DNA of 61,388 bases from Thermoplasmata archaeon (GTDB lineage: Archaea > Thermoplasmatota > Thermoplasmata > Thermoplasmatales > Thermoplasmataceae): contig JAKACH010000002.1 in assembly GCA_021821635.1 (NCBI GenBank), forward strand, positions 1-61,388. Direction: 5' to 3'. Position numbers and translations under genes: made by a program. Each line of letters starts with the position of its first letter. Position 1 is the first letter of the stretch. Below are positions 8,268-17,678 of the stretch, piece by piece. The notes under the pieces were generated by a model. It worked only from the letters and a program-made list of their open reading frames with translations. It searched no databases and was not told the DNA's origin.

Positions 8268-9314
8268 ATGAGTTCAGTGGAGCATTATGATACTATCGTC
8301 CTTGGAGCCGGTACCAGCGGCTTGGCAGCCGGAGCTGCATTGAAGAAGGCGGGTAAGAATTATATAATTCTTGACTCAAAGAAGGAGATCGGGAGGCCTG
8401 TCAGGTCAACCGGGGCAGTGTCCTTGGAATGGGTGAAGAAAATTAATATGCCCACGGCAAGTGAAATTGTAAGCAGTGAAATACGGAGAATCAAGTTTAC
8501 GACAGATCTAGGTAGAAGTGTCAAGCTCAAGTATCCGAACCCAGTTGGGATTGTCTACAATTTTGAGAAATATGAAAAATACCTGTCAACAAAATTTGCG
8601 GGCAATCTGAATATTCAGCTGGAAACCAAGGTACTTGACATTGGCAAGAATACAGTAAGCACTGAAAAAGGAGACTTTTCTGCCGACAATTTCATCGTAG
8701 CCCTAGGACCTCAATCCCGTTTTGGCAAGAAACTGGACAGACAGAATGTTCTTGTGGCTTATGAAGAGATCAGAAAGGCCCCAAAGAGGGATGATTTTGA
8801 CATGATACTGTGGTTCTCTGATATGGCGCCTGGAGGTTATTTCTGGGATTTTGCAAATGATGATGATACAAGAAAAATTGGTGTCTGTTATTATCCCGAC
8901 AGCAGCAAGAAGCCAAAGGACGTACTAGATGCGTTCACGAAGAAATTCCCAGAGCTGGAAGGACAGATGGTCGAATCCATGGCTCATCAGATTCCGCTAT
9001 CCAGGCCATCTGACGTCGTTATAGAGGAAAACCGTGCATATGTCGGTGACATGGTGAATGCCGTACTAAACACGACAGCTGGCGGCCTTCAAGGAGCGTT
9101 CTGGAGTGGAACTGAAGCAGGAAATGCAGCAGCAGTTAATGATCTGGCAAGGTATCAGGCCAAGTGGGATCAGGAGATCAAACCATGGCTATTGCGCCAT
9201 CACAATATACACAGATTTATGCACAAAAACGGCGCCCGCTCCATCAACAGGTTAATGCTGTATTCGAAATTCATGTCCGGGAAGAGGAAGAAAAAGATTT
9301 TCGGCGGACTTTAG
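8268..9314 (+). CDS. FAD-dependent oxidoreductase related to geranylgeranyl reductases
   Basis: The 348-residue protein starts with the dinucleotide-binding pattern TIVLGAGTSGLAAGAALKKAG. It continues with DSKKEIGRPVRSTGAVS, which aligns with the family's GSPVRCGEG motif but has serine where the cysteine is expected. A second FAD contact AYVGDMVNAVLNTTAGGLQGA is present. It therefore belongs to the GGR/FixC-like flavoprotein group, but the missing cysteine and shorter length suggest a different substrate. It lies one base before the convergent HxlR gene and 0.9 kb from the true GGR. The substrate is unknown. Confidence 0.75.
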   Translation: MSSVEHYDTIVLGAGTSGLAAGAALKKAGKNYIILDSKKEIGRPVRSTGAVSLEWVKKINMPTASEIVSSEIRRIKFTTDLGRSVKLKYPNPVGIVYNFEKYEKYLSTKFAGNLNIQLETKVLDIGKNTVSTEKGDFSADNFIVALGPQSRFGKKLDRQNVLVAYEEIRKAPKRDDFDMILWFSDMAPGGYFWDFANDDDTRKIGVCYYPDSSKKPKDVLDAFTKKFPELEGQMVESMAHQIPLSRPSDVVIEENRAYVGDMVNAVLNTTAGGLQGAFWSGTEAGNAAAVNDLARYQAKWDQEIKPWLLRHHNIHRFMHKNGARSINRLMLYSKFMSGKRKKKIFGGL

Positions 9315-9701
9315 TCAGAGATTCTTAACGCTAATCAGATCCTCGGGCCTGCAGGCTTCAGTCATTTTCTCAAATTCATCCTGCCCAGACATCCAGTTGA
9401 GAAGAGGTACAAGGGAGTTCCTAAGTTCCTTGCCCCTTCCTGATAAGCCATAGACAACGTTTGCTGGCTTATGCTGAGTGACCGTTCTGGTAAGAATCCC
9501 CCTACCAGAAAGTTCGTAAAGTATTTTGGAAAGGGTCGAAGGCGATATACCTTCGAGCTTTCCATAAAGTTGATTGAATCGCAGGTCACCATATTCGCCT
9601 AGAATAGAGATGAGAAGAATTGCCCACTTCCTTCCAATTATATCTATGATTCCGTCAAATGCGCACAGACATATTTTGTCGCTCTTCAGTGAAGTGTTCA
9701 C
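9315..9701 (-). CDS. HxlR-family winged-helix transcriptional regulator
   Basis: The 128-residue protein shows the HxlR pattern: a cysteine near the N-terminus (LCAFDGIIDIIGRKWAILL), then FNQLYGKLEGISPSTLSKIL as the helix-turn-helix and LTRTVTQHKPANVVYGLSGRG as the wing. Such proteins sense redox state or small molecules and often repress their own gene. Translation starts at GTG (9699-9701), because the only other upstream GTG is followed by a stop. A 22-bp inverted repeat covers this start. The arsC-arsB operon begins 224 bp away in the opposite direction, so control of that operon is possible. Confidence 0.88.
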   Translation of the reverse strand: MNTSLKSDKICLCAFDGIIDIIGRKWAILLISILGEYGDLRFNQLYGKLEGISPSTLSKILYELSGRGILTRTVTQHKPANVVYGLSGRGKELRNSLVPLLNWMSGQDEFEKMTEACRPEDLISVKNL

Positions 9702-9708
9702 TTCACTG
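9687..9708. promoter_or_regulatory. Perfect inverted repeat over the HxlR start codon, likely operator
   Basis: Two perfect 10-bp arms, cagtgaagtg and cacttcactg, are separated by tt. The GTG start of the HxlR regulator (9701) lies inside the repeat. HxlR dimers bind such symmetric sites, so autorepression is the simplest reading. No second copy was seen upstream of arsC. Confidence 0.55.
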
Positions 9709-9924
9709 GATTGGAGTTACTAATTTAAGTGCTTCGATTAATGTAGTTGATGATGAGCCTGTCTACTTTGGTGTGTTGGAACAACAGATACAAAACCTGC
9801 TTCATTTCAATCGGTGAACTTCCCTCGTAATAGAAGCAGATTCGAAGCATATAGCTTTCCATTTACCAGATTAAAGATGACGCAAAGGTAACAGGAAAAT
9901 CATACATTCAAGTGGGATGATATA

Positions 9925-10323
9925 ATGAAGAGACTGTTGTTTGTTTGTATAGAAAATGCAGGCAGAAGCCAGATGGCTGAAGCCTTTGCCAAAGCTGCCG
10001 GTTTTGACGCAATGAGTGCAGGAACCATCCCGTCGAAATCCGTGAACCCGGATGTAGTGGATGCGATGAGAGAGGTTGGCATAGATCTCAGCTCAAAAAT
10101 TCCAAGGCTTCTTAACATGGATATGCTGAGCTGGGCTGATGCAGTCGTTACAATGGGTTGCTCGATCGAATCCGTCTGTCCAGTTGTCCTGCTTGATAAA
10201 ATGAATGTAAAGAAGATAGCCTGGAATGTTGAAGACCCGAAAGGAAAGGACATCAAGACTGTTCGGAGGATTAGAGACGAGATTAAGGACAAAGTCTACG
10301 CTCTTAAGAAGGAATTACAATAG
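9925..10323 (+). CDS. arsC: Arsenate reductase, low-molecular-weight phosphatase type
   Basis: The 132-residue protein reduces arsenate to arsenite for export. The P-loop CIENAGRSQ starts at Cys8. The resolving cysteines are Cys79 and Cys85 in VTMGCSIESVCPV, and the general acid Asp is in WNVEDPKGK (Asp104). This three-cysteine pattern is that of thioredoxin-linked ArsC rather than of plain protein tyrosine phosphatases. The gene is followed 15 bp later by arsB on the same strand, which supports the role. A GGGATGAT stretch at 9915-9922 may be the ribosome binding site. Confidence 0.9.
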   Translation: MKRLLFVCIENAGRSQMAEAFAKAAGFDAMSAGTIPSKSVNPDVVDAMREVGIDLSSKIPRLLNMDMLSWADAVVTMGCSIESVCPVVLLDKMNVKKIAWNVEDPKGKDIKTVRRIRDEIKDKVYALKKELQ

Positions 10324-10338
10324 GGAAAATGCTTTTTG

Positions 10339-11625
10339 ATGCAGCAGGCATACAATATACAGCTGATTCTTTCCATAGTGGTGTTTCTTGCCACGCTTCT
10401 TCTGGTCTTAAAAAATCCTAAAAAGGTAGGGATAGGATGGTGGGCAATGGCAGGTGCCTTTGTCTGTTTTCTCCTTGGAATTACAACGTTTGAAGACGTT
10501 GTAATTGTTTGGGGAATTGTTGGGAATGCAACACTGACATTCGTTTCAATTATCGTTATAACCCTTCTCTTCGATGAGGCCGGGTATTTTGAATATTTAG
10601 CTGCAAAAATTGCGAGATTTTCTAAAGGAAATCTATTTCGGGCATTCGTTCTTTTCCTTCTTTTTGATGCGTTTATAGGGGCTCTCTTTGCAAATGATGG
10701 TGCTGCTCTTGTGCTAACACCAATTGCCATTTCTTTTATCCGTGCAACCAGACTGGATTCAAAGAGTTCACTTGCTCTTATCATGTCAGTTGGGTTTGTT
10801 GCAGATTCGTCTAGCCTGCCTCTTGTTACAAGCAACCTTGTTAACATAGTTTCAGCTACATATTTCTCAATAACATACCTGGATTATTTTATACATATGA
10901 TTATCCCAGATCTTGTCTCTGTAGGGTCCAGTATAGTGATACTTACACTGATTTACGGGAAGAGCCTCAAGAGGTCGTATTCGAATGAGTCGGTTTCTGA
11001 TCCTACCAGGACAATTAGGGACAGGCTTATATTCAGGCTTGCCACGCCATATATTGTCCTGATGATAACCGCATATTTCCTCACAAGCATATTCAGGATT
11101 GAAGTTGCATTTGTTGCGGTTCCTGCAATGATCTTGCTGGTGGGAATCTATTATCTCAGGAATAAAAGATCTGTTATCAAAGCTGCAAAAGGAGCGCCAT
11201 GGCAGGTTGTCATATTCTCCTTTGGCATGTATCTGATAGTTTTCGGCATGTCAACAGCAGGCCTTCTTCAGATAATTGCCTCTGTTGTAAGTTATCTTGG
11301 AAGCCTGCAGTATCCACTCAACCTGATTATGCCAGGATACTTTTTTTCCCTGATGGCTGCCTTCATGAACAACATGCCTTCCGTCATGATCGGGAGCATT
11401 GCGATAGCCCATCTATCCGGTGGAAGCCATCTCATTTATTCCAATGTTATCGGCAATGATATTGGACCGAAATTCACGCCAATAGGTTCTCTGGCAACAT
11501 TGCTGTGGCTGCACATGATACGCTCTAAAGGCGGCGTGTCAATAGGCGCATCATACTACATGAAGATAGGTTTCATTGTTGCCTTACCCGTGCTGACCCT
11601 GACGTTGCTTTCACTTTACATTTAG
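10339..11625 (+). CDS. arsB: ArsB-type arsenite efflux permease
   Basis: The 428-residue polytopic membrane protein (about 11-12 helices) matches the ArsB/NhaD superfamily. The signature regions are LFANDGAALVLTPIAISF and, near the end, VIGNDIGPKFTPIGSLATLLWLHM, both typical of ArsB. It would export arsenite formed by ArsC. The reading frame also offers a TTG one codon earlier (10336). ATG at 10339 was preferred. No ArsA ATPase is present, so export is probably driven by the membrane potential. Its last 53 bp overlap the convergent nth gene. Confidence 0.92.
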   Translation: MQQAYNIQLILSIVVFLATLLLVLKNPKKVGIGWWAMAGAFVCFLLGITTFEDVVIVWGIVGNATLTFVSIIVITLLFDEAGYFEYLAAKIARFSKGNLFRAFVLFLLFDAFIGALFANDGAALVLTPIAISFIRATRLDSKSSLALIMSVGFVADSSSLPLVTSNLVNIVSATYFSITYLDYFIHMIIPDLVSVGSSIVILTLIYGKSLKRSYSNESVSDPTRTIRDRLIFRLATPYIVLMITAYFLTSIFRIEVAFVAVPAMILLVGIYYLRNKRSVIKAAKGAPWQVVIFSFGMYLIVFGMSTAGLLQIIASVVSYLGSLQYPLNLIMPGYFFSLMAAFMNNMPSVMIGSIAIAHLSGGSHLIYSNVIGNDIGPKFTPIGSLATLLWLHMIRSKGGVSIGASYYMKIGFIVALPVLTLTLLSLYI

Positions 11626-12286
11626 GCATAGCCTGAGATCTACCCTTTTTGCGAGTGCGGGCATAATAGTCACAAAATTCAGATATGTTGCAGATCTGGC
11701 AGCGAGGACCAACCGGTCTGCAAACCTTCTTGCCAAATTCAACCAGTCGAGGGTTAAAACCGAGCCAAATGTCTTTTGGCACTATCCGTGTAAGTTCACG
11801 TTCCACCACCTCAGGATCTTTACTTCGCGAAATTCCAAGTCTGTTGCTGATTCTCAGTACATGTGTATCCACCGCGATTGCCGGAATTTTGAATGCATCA
11901 GCCAGAACAACGTTTGCAGTCTTTCTCCCGACGCCCTTTATGCTTGTCAGGTCATCGATGTTCGCTGGCACATTTCCGGCAAATTCATTCAATATTAGCC
12001 GGGCCGCATTTATGATTCTGGGCGCCTTAACACTGCTGAAGCCTACTTTTCTTATTATTTCCAGGACATCTTCCTCTGAAGCAGTTGCCAGTCCTTCCGC
12101 ATTCCTGTATTTATTATACAGACCCCTGGCAGCAGCATCTGTCACCTCGTCCTTTGTCCTGTGCGACAGTATTGTTGTGATCAGAACCCAGAATGGATCG
12201 GAAAACTCGAAGTGATGGTCAGGGCTCTGTTCCCTGATCCTTGAATATATGGTTCTTATGTTTGCCTTGATAACTGCTTTAGTCAT
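11573..12286 (-). CDS. nth: Endonuclease III, DNA glycosylase/AP lyase
   Basis: This base-excision repair enzyme removes oxidised pyrimidines. The helix-hairpin-helix SIKGVGRKTANVVLADAF carries the catalytic Lys122, and the catalytic Asp140 lies in AIAVDTHVLRI. The iron-sulphur cysteines have the C-x6-C-x2-C-x5-C spacing (189, 196, 199, 205). The 237-residue protein has about 30 basic C-terminal residues beyond the cluster. It starts 5 bp after the kbl stop codon, so it is probably co-transcribed with kbl. Confidence 0.95.
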   Translation of the reverse strand: MTKAVIKANIRTIYSRIREQSPDHHFEFSDPFWVLITTILSHRTKDEVTDAAARGLYNKYRNAEGLATASEEDVLEIIRKVGFSSVKAPRIINAARLILNEFAGNVPANIDDLTSIKGVGRKTANVVLADAFKIPAIAVDTHVLRISNRLGISRSKDPEVVERELTRIVPKDIWLGFNPRLVEFGKKVCRPVGPRCQICNISEFCDYYARTRKKGRSQAMPKCKVKATSGSARVRQQ

Positions 12287-12291
12287 TTGGA

Positions 12292-13473
12292 TCAGATGAG
12301 ACCAAGCTTCTTGCCGGCCTTCTGGAAGGCCTCCACGGTCCTCATAATGTCGTTTTCGCTGTGCAGCGCGGAAGGCATCAGTCGTATACGTGCAGTTCCC
12401 TGCGCAACAGTCGGATAGACAATTGGAGATGCAAATACGAAATGTTCGTCATAGAGAATCTTGCTAAGCTCCAGAGTATCCTTTTCCTTGCCTATCATAA
12501 CAGGCGTGATTGGTGTCTTGCTGTTTCCCGTATTGTAGCCACTCTTTGATAGTTCCGACTTCAGCAGGGAGGAGTTGTGCCAGAGCTTCTTCAGAAGTGA
12601 ATCATCCTTTTCCATGATTTCAATGGACTTCATTACAGCGCCGACCTCAGCCGGATCCAGAGCGCTGCTGAATAGGAAAGGCCTGGATTTCTGCTTCATG
12701 AGGCTCATAAGATCCTCGCTTCCTGCTACAAATCCGCCCATAGCACCTATCGCTTTGGAAAAAGTTCCCATCTCGATATCTACCTTGCCTGCAAGATGGA
12801 AATGATCAACTATGCCTCGGCCATGGTCGCCGAGCACACCCTCGCCATGGGCGTCATCCACATAAGTCATAGCATCAAATTCTTCACCAAGTTTCACTAT
12901 TTCCGGCAGGGGTGTTATGTCTCCATCCATGCTGAATACCCCATCAGAAATTATGAGCGCTTTCTTTCCCTCATTCCTGTGTGCCGAAAGTTGTTTTCTC
13001 AGATCCTCCATATCAAGATGTTTGTATACAATCCGCTTAGCACTTGAAAGCCTTACTCCATCAATTATACTGGCGTGGTTCAGTTCCTCGCTGAATATCA
13101 GGTCTTCCTTGCCGACAAGAACGGGGATTGCAGCTATATTTGCTAGCAATCCTCCCTGGTAAACAACAGAAGAAGGCATATGCTTAAAAGCAGCAACTTT
13201 TTTTTCCAGCTCTTCATGAATGGACATTGTGCCGGCAATTGACCTGACGGCTCCCGCACCGACGCCGTATCTTTTGATTGCATCAATGGCTGCCTGCCTG
13301 ACCTCAGGGTGATTCGCGAGCCCAAGATAGTTGTTTGAGCACATATTCAGGTACTCCTTGCTGCCAATTTTAACCTTTGAACCCTGAGGCCCGTCAAGTG
13401 TCTTTATTGGTATCATTCGCTTATTCTCTTCGAGTGTCTTAAGTTCATCCGAAACCCATTTCATACCTGCCAT
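12292..13473 (-). CDS. kbl: 2-amino-3-ketobutyrate CoA ligase (glycine C-acetyltransferase)
   Basis: This PLP enzyme of the alpha-oxoamine synthase family splits 2-amino-3-ketobutyrate with CoA into glycine and acetyl-CoA. The PLP lysine is Lys240 in GTFSKAIGAMGGF, and VDDAHGEGVLG holds the cofactor Asp and His. SNNYLGLANHPEV near the N-terminus is also typical. The family also includes biotin and haem enzymes, but the divergent threonine dehydrogenase gene 240 bp away makes the threonine pathway the best reading. The ATG at 13473 was used. MKWVSDEL at 13464 is an alternative start. Confidence 0.9.
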   Translation of the reverse strand: MAGMKWVSDELKTLEENKRMIPIKTLDGPQGSKVKIGSKEYLNMCSNNYLGLANHPEVRQAAIDAIKRYGVGAGAVRSIAGTMSIHEELEKKVAAFKHMPSSVVYQGGLLANIAAIPVLVGKEDLIFSEELNHASIIDGVRLSSAKRIVYKHLDMEDLRKQLSAHRNEGKKALIISDGVFSMDGDITPLPEIVKLGEEFDAMTYVDDAHGEGVLGDHGRGIVDHFHLAGKVDIEMGTFSKAIGAMGGFVAGSEDLMSLMKQKSRPFLFSSALDPAEVGAVMKSIEIMEKDDSLLKKLWHNSSLLKSELSKSGYNTGNSKTPITPVMIGKEKDTLELSKILYDEHFVFASPIVYPTVAQGTARIRLMPSALHSENDIMRTVEAFQKAGKKLGLI

Positions 13474-13714
13474 AGCATGATAAGTGGTTGCTTTTTGATT
13501 AAGTTAACCGTTTACATCGAGTGCTGAAGATCTGTTGACTTAGAAGTGATTTCTTAAATTTCACATAGCTAAAATTGCGAGGCAACCTGGTTTCACTTAA
13601 GCAATCCTGGGAACGTCTCAAAGCATTTCTCTATTTATCGTATTAGTGATAGCTCATTCGGTTTTCCTGGAGTGGCTTCCAAAGGAATATATCTGCAGCG
13701 GTGATTTCTTGGGC

Positions 13715-14677
13715 ATGGAGAATATACTTATCACCGGTGCATTTGGTCAAGTGGGGACGGACCTGATCACTGCGCTTAAGGATATCAAGCCACACGATAC
13801 AATAATAGCTAGTGACATCAGGATTCCGCAAGATTCAAAGCCCGGTATTGAGCAAGTAATCCTGGATGTGAGGGATCAGGAGAGTCTGCGCAAGACTATT
13901 TCCAGGTATAATGTTACGAGAATTTACCATCTTGCTTCTATCCTCTCAGCCTCGGCTGAAAAGGATCCGTTCCTGGCGTACGATGTTAATATAAATGCGA
14001 CATTCGGGCTACTGAAGACTGCATATAAGGAGCATGTCGCCTCAGTTATCATACCAAGCAGCATTGCAGTTTACGGCCCGGGAATTTCAAGAGACATGGT
14101 GGGTTCAGGAGTTCCTACGGTGCCGCAGACGATGTATGGAATATCCAAAGTCACAGGCGAGCTTCTTGGGAATTACTTCAACCGGAAATTCGGATTGGAC
14201 GTTCGTGGTGTGAGATTCCCGGGCCTTATAAGTTATGGGACTGTGCCAACTGCCGGAACCACCGACTATGCGGTAGAGATGTTCATAAGTGCTGTCGAGG
14301 GGAAACACTATTCCTGTTATCTGCGTCCTGATACTTTTCTGCCAATGATGTACATGCCGGACGCGTTGAATGCCCTTCTTAAACTTTCAGATGCGGATTC
14401 TGAGAAGCTTACAAACAGGATGAGCTATAATGTTTCTGCCTACAGCTTTTCCCCGGAACAACTCGCATCTGCGATACGGCGTTACATACCAGGTTTTGAG
14501 GTTTCTTACCGACCTGATGAGAGGCAGATAATCGCCGATGGATGGCCCAGGTCCCTGGATTCAGCCGATGCAATCAAGGACTGGGGATTCAGCCCGGAAT
14601 ATGGATTCAATGAAATGGTTTCAGACATGATTACAAAACTTCGCAGCATAAGGGGCAGGAATAAGAATGCGTCTTGA
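13715..14677 (+). CDS. tdh: L-threonine 3-dehydrogenase, SDR type
   Basis: The enzyme oxidises L-threonine to 2-amino-3-ketobutyrate with NAD+, supplying the substrate of Kbl encoded divergently. The 320-residue extended SDR protein starts MENILITGAFGQVGTDL, with the NAD-binding glycines GAFGQVG. The catalytic serine region is IPSSIAVYGPG, and the Tyr/Lys pair is in TMYGISKVTGE. This SDR form is the one known from Thermoplasma volcanium, unlike the zinc-dependent enzyme of most bacteria. A GTG-initiated frame from 13646 adds 23 residues with no homology, so ATG 13715 was chosen. Confidence 0.9.
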   Translation: MENILITGAFGQVGTDLITALKDIKPHDTIIASDIRIPQDSKPGIEQVILDVRDQESLRKTISRYNVTRIYHLASILSASAEKDPFLAYDVNINATFGLLKTAYKEHVASVIIPSSIAVYGPGISRDMVGSGVPTVPQTMYGISKVTGELLGNYFNRKFGLDVRGVRFPGLISYGTVPTAGTTDYAVEMFISAVEGKHYSCYLRPDTFLPMMYMPDALNALLKLSDADSEKLTNRMSYNVSAYSFSPEQLASAIRRYIPGFEVSYRPDERQIIADGWPRSLDSADAIKDWGFSPEYGFNEMVSDMITKLRSIRGRNKNAS

Positions 14678-15389
14678 CTGGACATTCCTGAAAATGTCAC
14701 ATTCTGATCCTCTTGTAATGGCTTTTAAGGCTGGCACCATGGAGAGAGCTTCTCCATCAGATTCACTGGCAAATGTGCTCGATATGCGATCAAAGATGTC
14801 AATGGTATCTCTTGTAAGTTACCTGAGAAATGCAAAAGATCTTTTCCTGCTGCGGGAGCCTGTGATATCCTTTGCAGGTCAGACTCTGTCCACGCTTCTT
14901 GTATCAAGAGATAAGGGTATGCAGAAAAACATGGAAATAGCCATCTCTGCAGACACCGAAACCACCAGGTGGTACATGTCAAACGTACTGAGATCCATGG
15001 GGGTTCGATTCACACTAAAATCTAGCGGGTATATTGAAGCAGAGGAACTCCTCAATGAAGCGGATTATGCACTTGTCATCGGAGATGAAGCCCTGAAAGT
15101 ATTTTCCACGAAGTTCAGGATCTTAATTGATGTCGGTTATGAATTTCTGAGGATTTTCGAGATGTTTCCTTTATATGCTGTAAGTGTTGCAAGGGAAGAA
15201 AACCTGGATATCTCCAGGGATTGGATATCCGATGCGAATAACTACAAGGAAGAATGTGCGGAGAAGCTTGCCTCCAGGCTTGGTATTTCGACTGTCCTGA
15301 CCAGAAGATATTACGAAAATGTCATGTATCTTGCGGAAAGCAGCACTGAAAATACACTTTCTTTTGTTAGAAATGGTTTTACAACCTGA
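14667..15389 (+). CDS. MqnA-like chorismate dehydratase / VitK2 biosynthesis family protein
   Basis: The 240-residue protein has the periplasmic-binding-protein-like fold of the MqnA/MqnD group. Evidence is the N-terminal SPSDSLANVLDMRSKMSMV and the diagnostic ADYALVIGDEALKVF, followed by LIDVGYEFLRIFEMFPLYA. MqnA removes water from chorismate in the first step of the futalosine route to menaquinone. UbiA and UbiD homologues at 51.6-53.9 kb could serve later steps. The gene overlaps tdh by 11 bp. A second ATG nine codons in (14694) is possible. Assignment to MqnA rather than MqnD is moderate. Confidence 0.7.
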   Translation: MRLDWTFLKMSHSDPLVMAFKAGTMERASPSDSLANVLDMRSKMSMVSLVSYLRNAKDLFLLREPVISFAGQTLSTLLVSRDKGMQKNMEIAISADTETTRWYMSNVLRSMGVRFTLKSSGYIEAEELLNEADYALVIGDEALKVFSTKFRILIDVGYEFLRIFEMFPLYAVSVAREENLDISRDWISDANNYKEECAEKLASRLGISTVLTRRYYENVMYLAESSTENTLSFVRNGFTT

Positions 15390-15483
15390 TTCCATCACAT
15401 TTTCTTGCCTCTTTAAAAGAATATGATAGACGGCAATCTGCAACTATGGTTGGATTTATTAGATCGTTTTGCCTTACCTTCGC

Positions 15484-16941
15484 ATGTTTGAAGATAAACT
15501 TCAAAGGGCTAAAGAATCGTTTACTTTTGATGATGTCCTTCTGGTGCCGTCCAGGACCTCGGTTGAGCCAAAAAATGCCGATGTTTCCACTAAATTCTCC
15601 AGAAACATAAAACTGAAAATACCCATAATCAGTTCACCGATGGACACTGTAACAGAGGTGGAGATGGCCATTGCCATGGCCAGATCCGGCGGACTAGGTA
15701 TTGTCCATCGTAACCTTACGGCAAACAGCCAGATGAACATGGTAGCGGCTGTCAAGAGAGCAGAGTCGTTAAAGATAAGGAATGTTCTCACAGTCGAACC
15801 AGCCACAAGCATAAAGGATGCAAGAACATTGATGCAGGAGAAGCATGTAGCAGGCCTTCCTGTAATCTCATCCGGTAAGCTTATTGGTATTGTAACAAAA
15901 AGGGACATCGCACTCGTTGACGATAGCAAGAAAAAAGTGGAAGATGTGATGGTACGTGATGTCATCTACGCAAGAGAGAACATTTCCATGGATGAGGCAC
16001 AGCAGATCCTCTATGAAAACAGGATAGAGAAGCTTCCATTGGTGGATAATTCAGGCAGGGTCGTTGGCCTGATAACTGCAAAGGATATAGTTACAAGGCA
16101 GAAATTCCCGGACGCTAGCAGAGATGAGGAAGGAAAACTTCTGGTTGGTGCTGCTATTGGCCCCTTTGATGTAGAACGTGCCAAGATATTGGAGAAGGCA
16201 GGTGCAGATGTGATCGTGATAGATACGGCACACTGCGACAACCAGAACGTGCTCGACTCAATAAAAAAGATAAGAAAGGAATTATCTGTTGACCTGGTTG
16301 CAGGAAATATAGCAACAGGGAAAGCCGCACAGGATCTTATTTCACTTGACGTTGACGGCCTGAGAGTTGGAATCGGACCAGGTTCGATCTGTACAACCAG
16401 AATAATAGCTGGAGTCGGTGTGCCTCAGCTCACAGCAATATCAGAGGTGGCAGAGGTCGCATCCAAACATGGTATACCGGTGGTTGGAGACGGCGGTGTC
16501 AGGTTTTCGGGAGATATTGTAAAGGCAATCGCTGCAGGCGCAGACAGCGTAATGCTTGGATCCTTATTGGCAGGAACCGAGGAAAGCCCGGGAATGGAGA
16601 TGATTCTCAACGGCAGGAAATATAAATCTTACAGGGGAATGGGATCAATTGGTGCAATCCAGTCTGGTCTTTCAGATAGATATGCCAAGCTTGGTTCAAG
16701 CAAATTTGTAGCGGAAGGGGTAGAAGCTGCAGTCCCATTCAGGGGTAAGGTCGAAGAAGTTCTGTTCCAGCTTATTGGAGGATTGAAATCCGGGATGGGG
16801 TATGTCGGTGCGAAAGACATTACTGCCCTGAAAACAGAAACCAGCTTTGTGAGAATTTCGCCGAACGGGTTGAAGGAGAGTCATCCACACGACATAAAGA
16901 TCATGATAGAGCCTCCGAATTACCAGCTCTTCCAGATCTAA
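15484..16941 (+). CDS. guaB: Inosine-5'-monophosphate dehydrogenase
   Basis: The enzyme makes XMP from IMP with NAD+, the committed step to GMP. The TIM barrel starts with [15 protein letters not shown]. Two CBS domains are inserted at about residues 95-205 ([19 protein letters not shown] and the following repeat). The active-site loop [20 protein letters not shown] contains the catalytic cysteine, and [13 protein letters not shown] forms the flap. The frame could begin at a TTG at 15469, but ATG 15484 ([13 protein letters not shown]) matches the family. It ends 4 bp inside the convergent UDG gene. Confidence 0.96.
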   Translation: MFEDKLQRAKESFTFDDVLLVPSRTSVEPKNADVSTKFSRNIKLKIPIISSPMDTVTEVEMAIAMARSGGLGIVHRNLTANSQMNMVAAVKRAESLKIRNVLTVEPATSIKDARTLMQEKHVAGLPVISSGKLIGIVTKRDIALVDDSKKKVEDVMVRDVIYARENISMDEAQQILYENRIEKLPLVDNSGRVVGLITAKDIVTRQKFPDASRDEEGKLLVGAAIGPFDVERAKILEKAGADVIVIDTAHCDNQNVLDSIKKIRKELSVDLVAGNIATGKAAQDLISLDVDGLRVGIGPGSICTTRIIAGVGVPQLTAISEVAEVASKHGIPVVGDGGVRFSGDIVKAIAAGADSVMLGSLLAGTEESPGMEMILNGRKYKSYRGMGSIGAIQSGLSDRYAKLGSSKFVAEGVEAAVPFRGKVEEVLFQLIGGLKSGMGYVGAKDITALKTETSFVRISPNGLKESHPHDIKIMIEPPNYQLFQI

Positions 16942-17558
16942 AGATCCACAAGTTCTATGTCGTTGCTGGACAGCAAATTTTCCATACCCTTCTTTTTTAT
17001 CTCTCTCCCTATGAAGGCAATTCTGTCAAAATTTTCCCTGAAGACTTCTTCGCGCTTTGGGCTCCTCAGAATCGCAGCCGGATGAAACTGAGGAATGATG
17101 AGGTAATCTCCCAACTTAAGGATTTTTCCATTCATCTCTGTGACCTTGCCTGTCTTGAATTTCATCACAAGACTCAGTGCAGCAATTGCAGTATTTCCCA
17201 TAGGCACAATAACAGAAGGGTTGACCATCTTAATTTCCCTTGCAAGATATGAACTGCATGCCTTGATGTGCTCTGATCTTGGGGCCTTTCCAAACGGTGG
17301 CTTACACCTAACAGAATTTGTTATGTATATTTCAGTCCTGCTTATTCCGCATTGCGCAAGGACTCTGTCAAGCAAGGCACCGCTGCGACCGACAAAGGGG
17401 AGTCCCTCAATATCTTCCTTTGTTCCGGGTGCCTCCCCGATAACCATTATGTTAGCGCCCTGATCACCGTAGCCGCAAACAGCCCTCCGTCGGGAGTAGG
17501 ATAAATCGCAGTTCTTGCAATTTGATATTTCATAACAGAGCTGCCCGAGTTCGTCCAT
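16938..17558 (-). CDS. udg: Uracil-DNA glycosylase, family 4 (iron-sulphur)
   Basis: The enzyme removes uracil arising from cytosine deamination, which is frequent in thermophiles. Cys14 and Cys17 (NCKNC), with a later pair about 16 residues apart (RCKPP and ACSSY), form the [4Fe-4S] site of family 4. GEAPGTKEDIEGLPFVG is the uracil-binding and water-activating motif, and IIPQFHPAAILR carries the second motif with its His. The length of 206 residues is normal. The stop overlaps the guaB end by four bases. Confidence 0.95.
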   Translation of the reverse strand: MDELGQLCYEISNCKNCDLSYSRRRAVCGYGDQGANIMVIGEAPGTKEDIEGLPFVGRSGALLDRVLAQCGISRTEIYITNSVRCKPPFGKAPRSEHIKACSSYLAREIKMVNPSVIVPMGNTAIAALSLVMKFKTGKVTEMNGKILKLGDYLIIPQFHPAAILRSPKREEVFRENFDRIAFIGREIKKKGMENLLSSNDIELVDL

Positions 17559-17678
17559 TGACGATTGAATGCAATGGATTAGTATTAAATTTTGCGGCTG
17601 TCAATGGATATCCAAGGTCATTGGGGCAAGACCAGCAATGAAAGACTATGGACATGTTTGCACATGAATACGTAGCAA

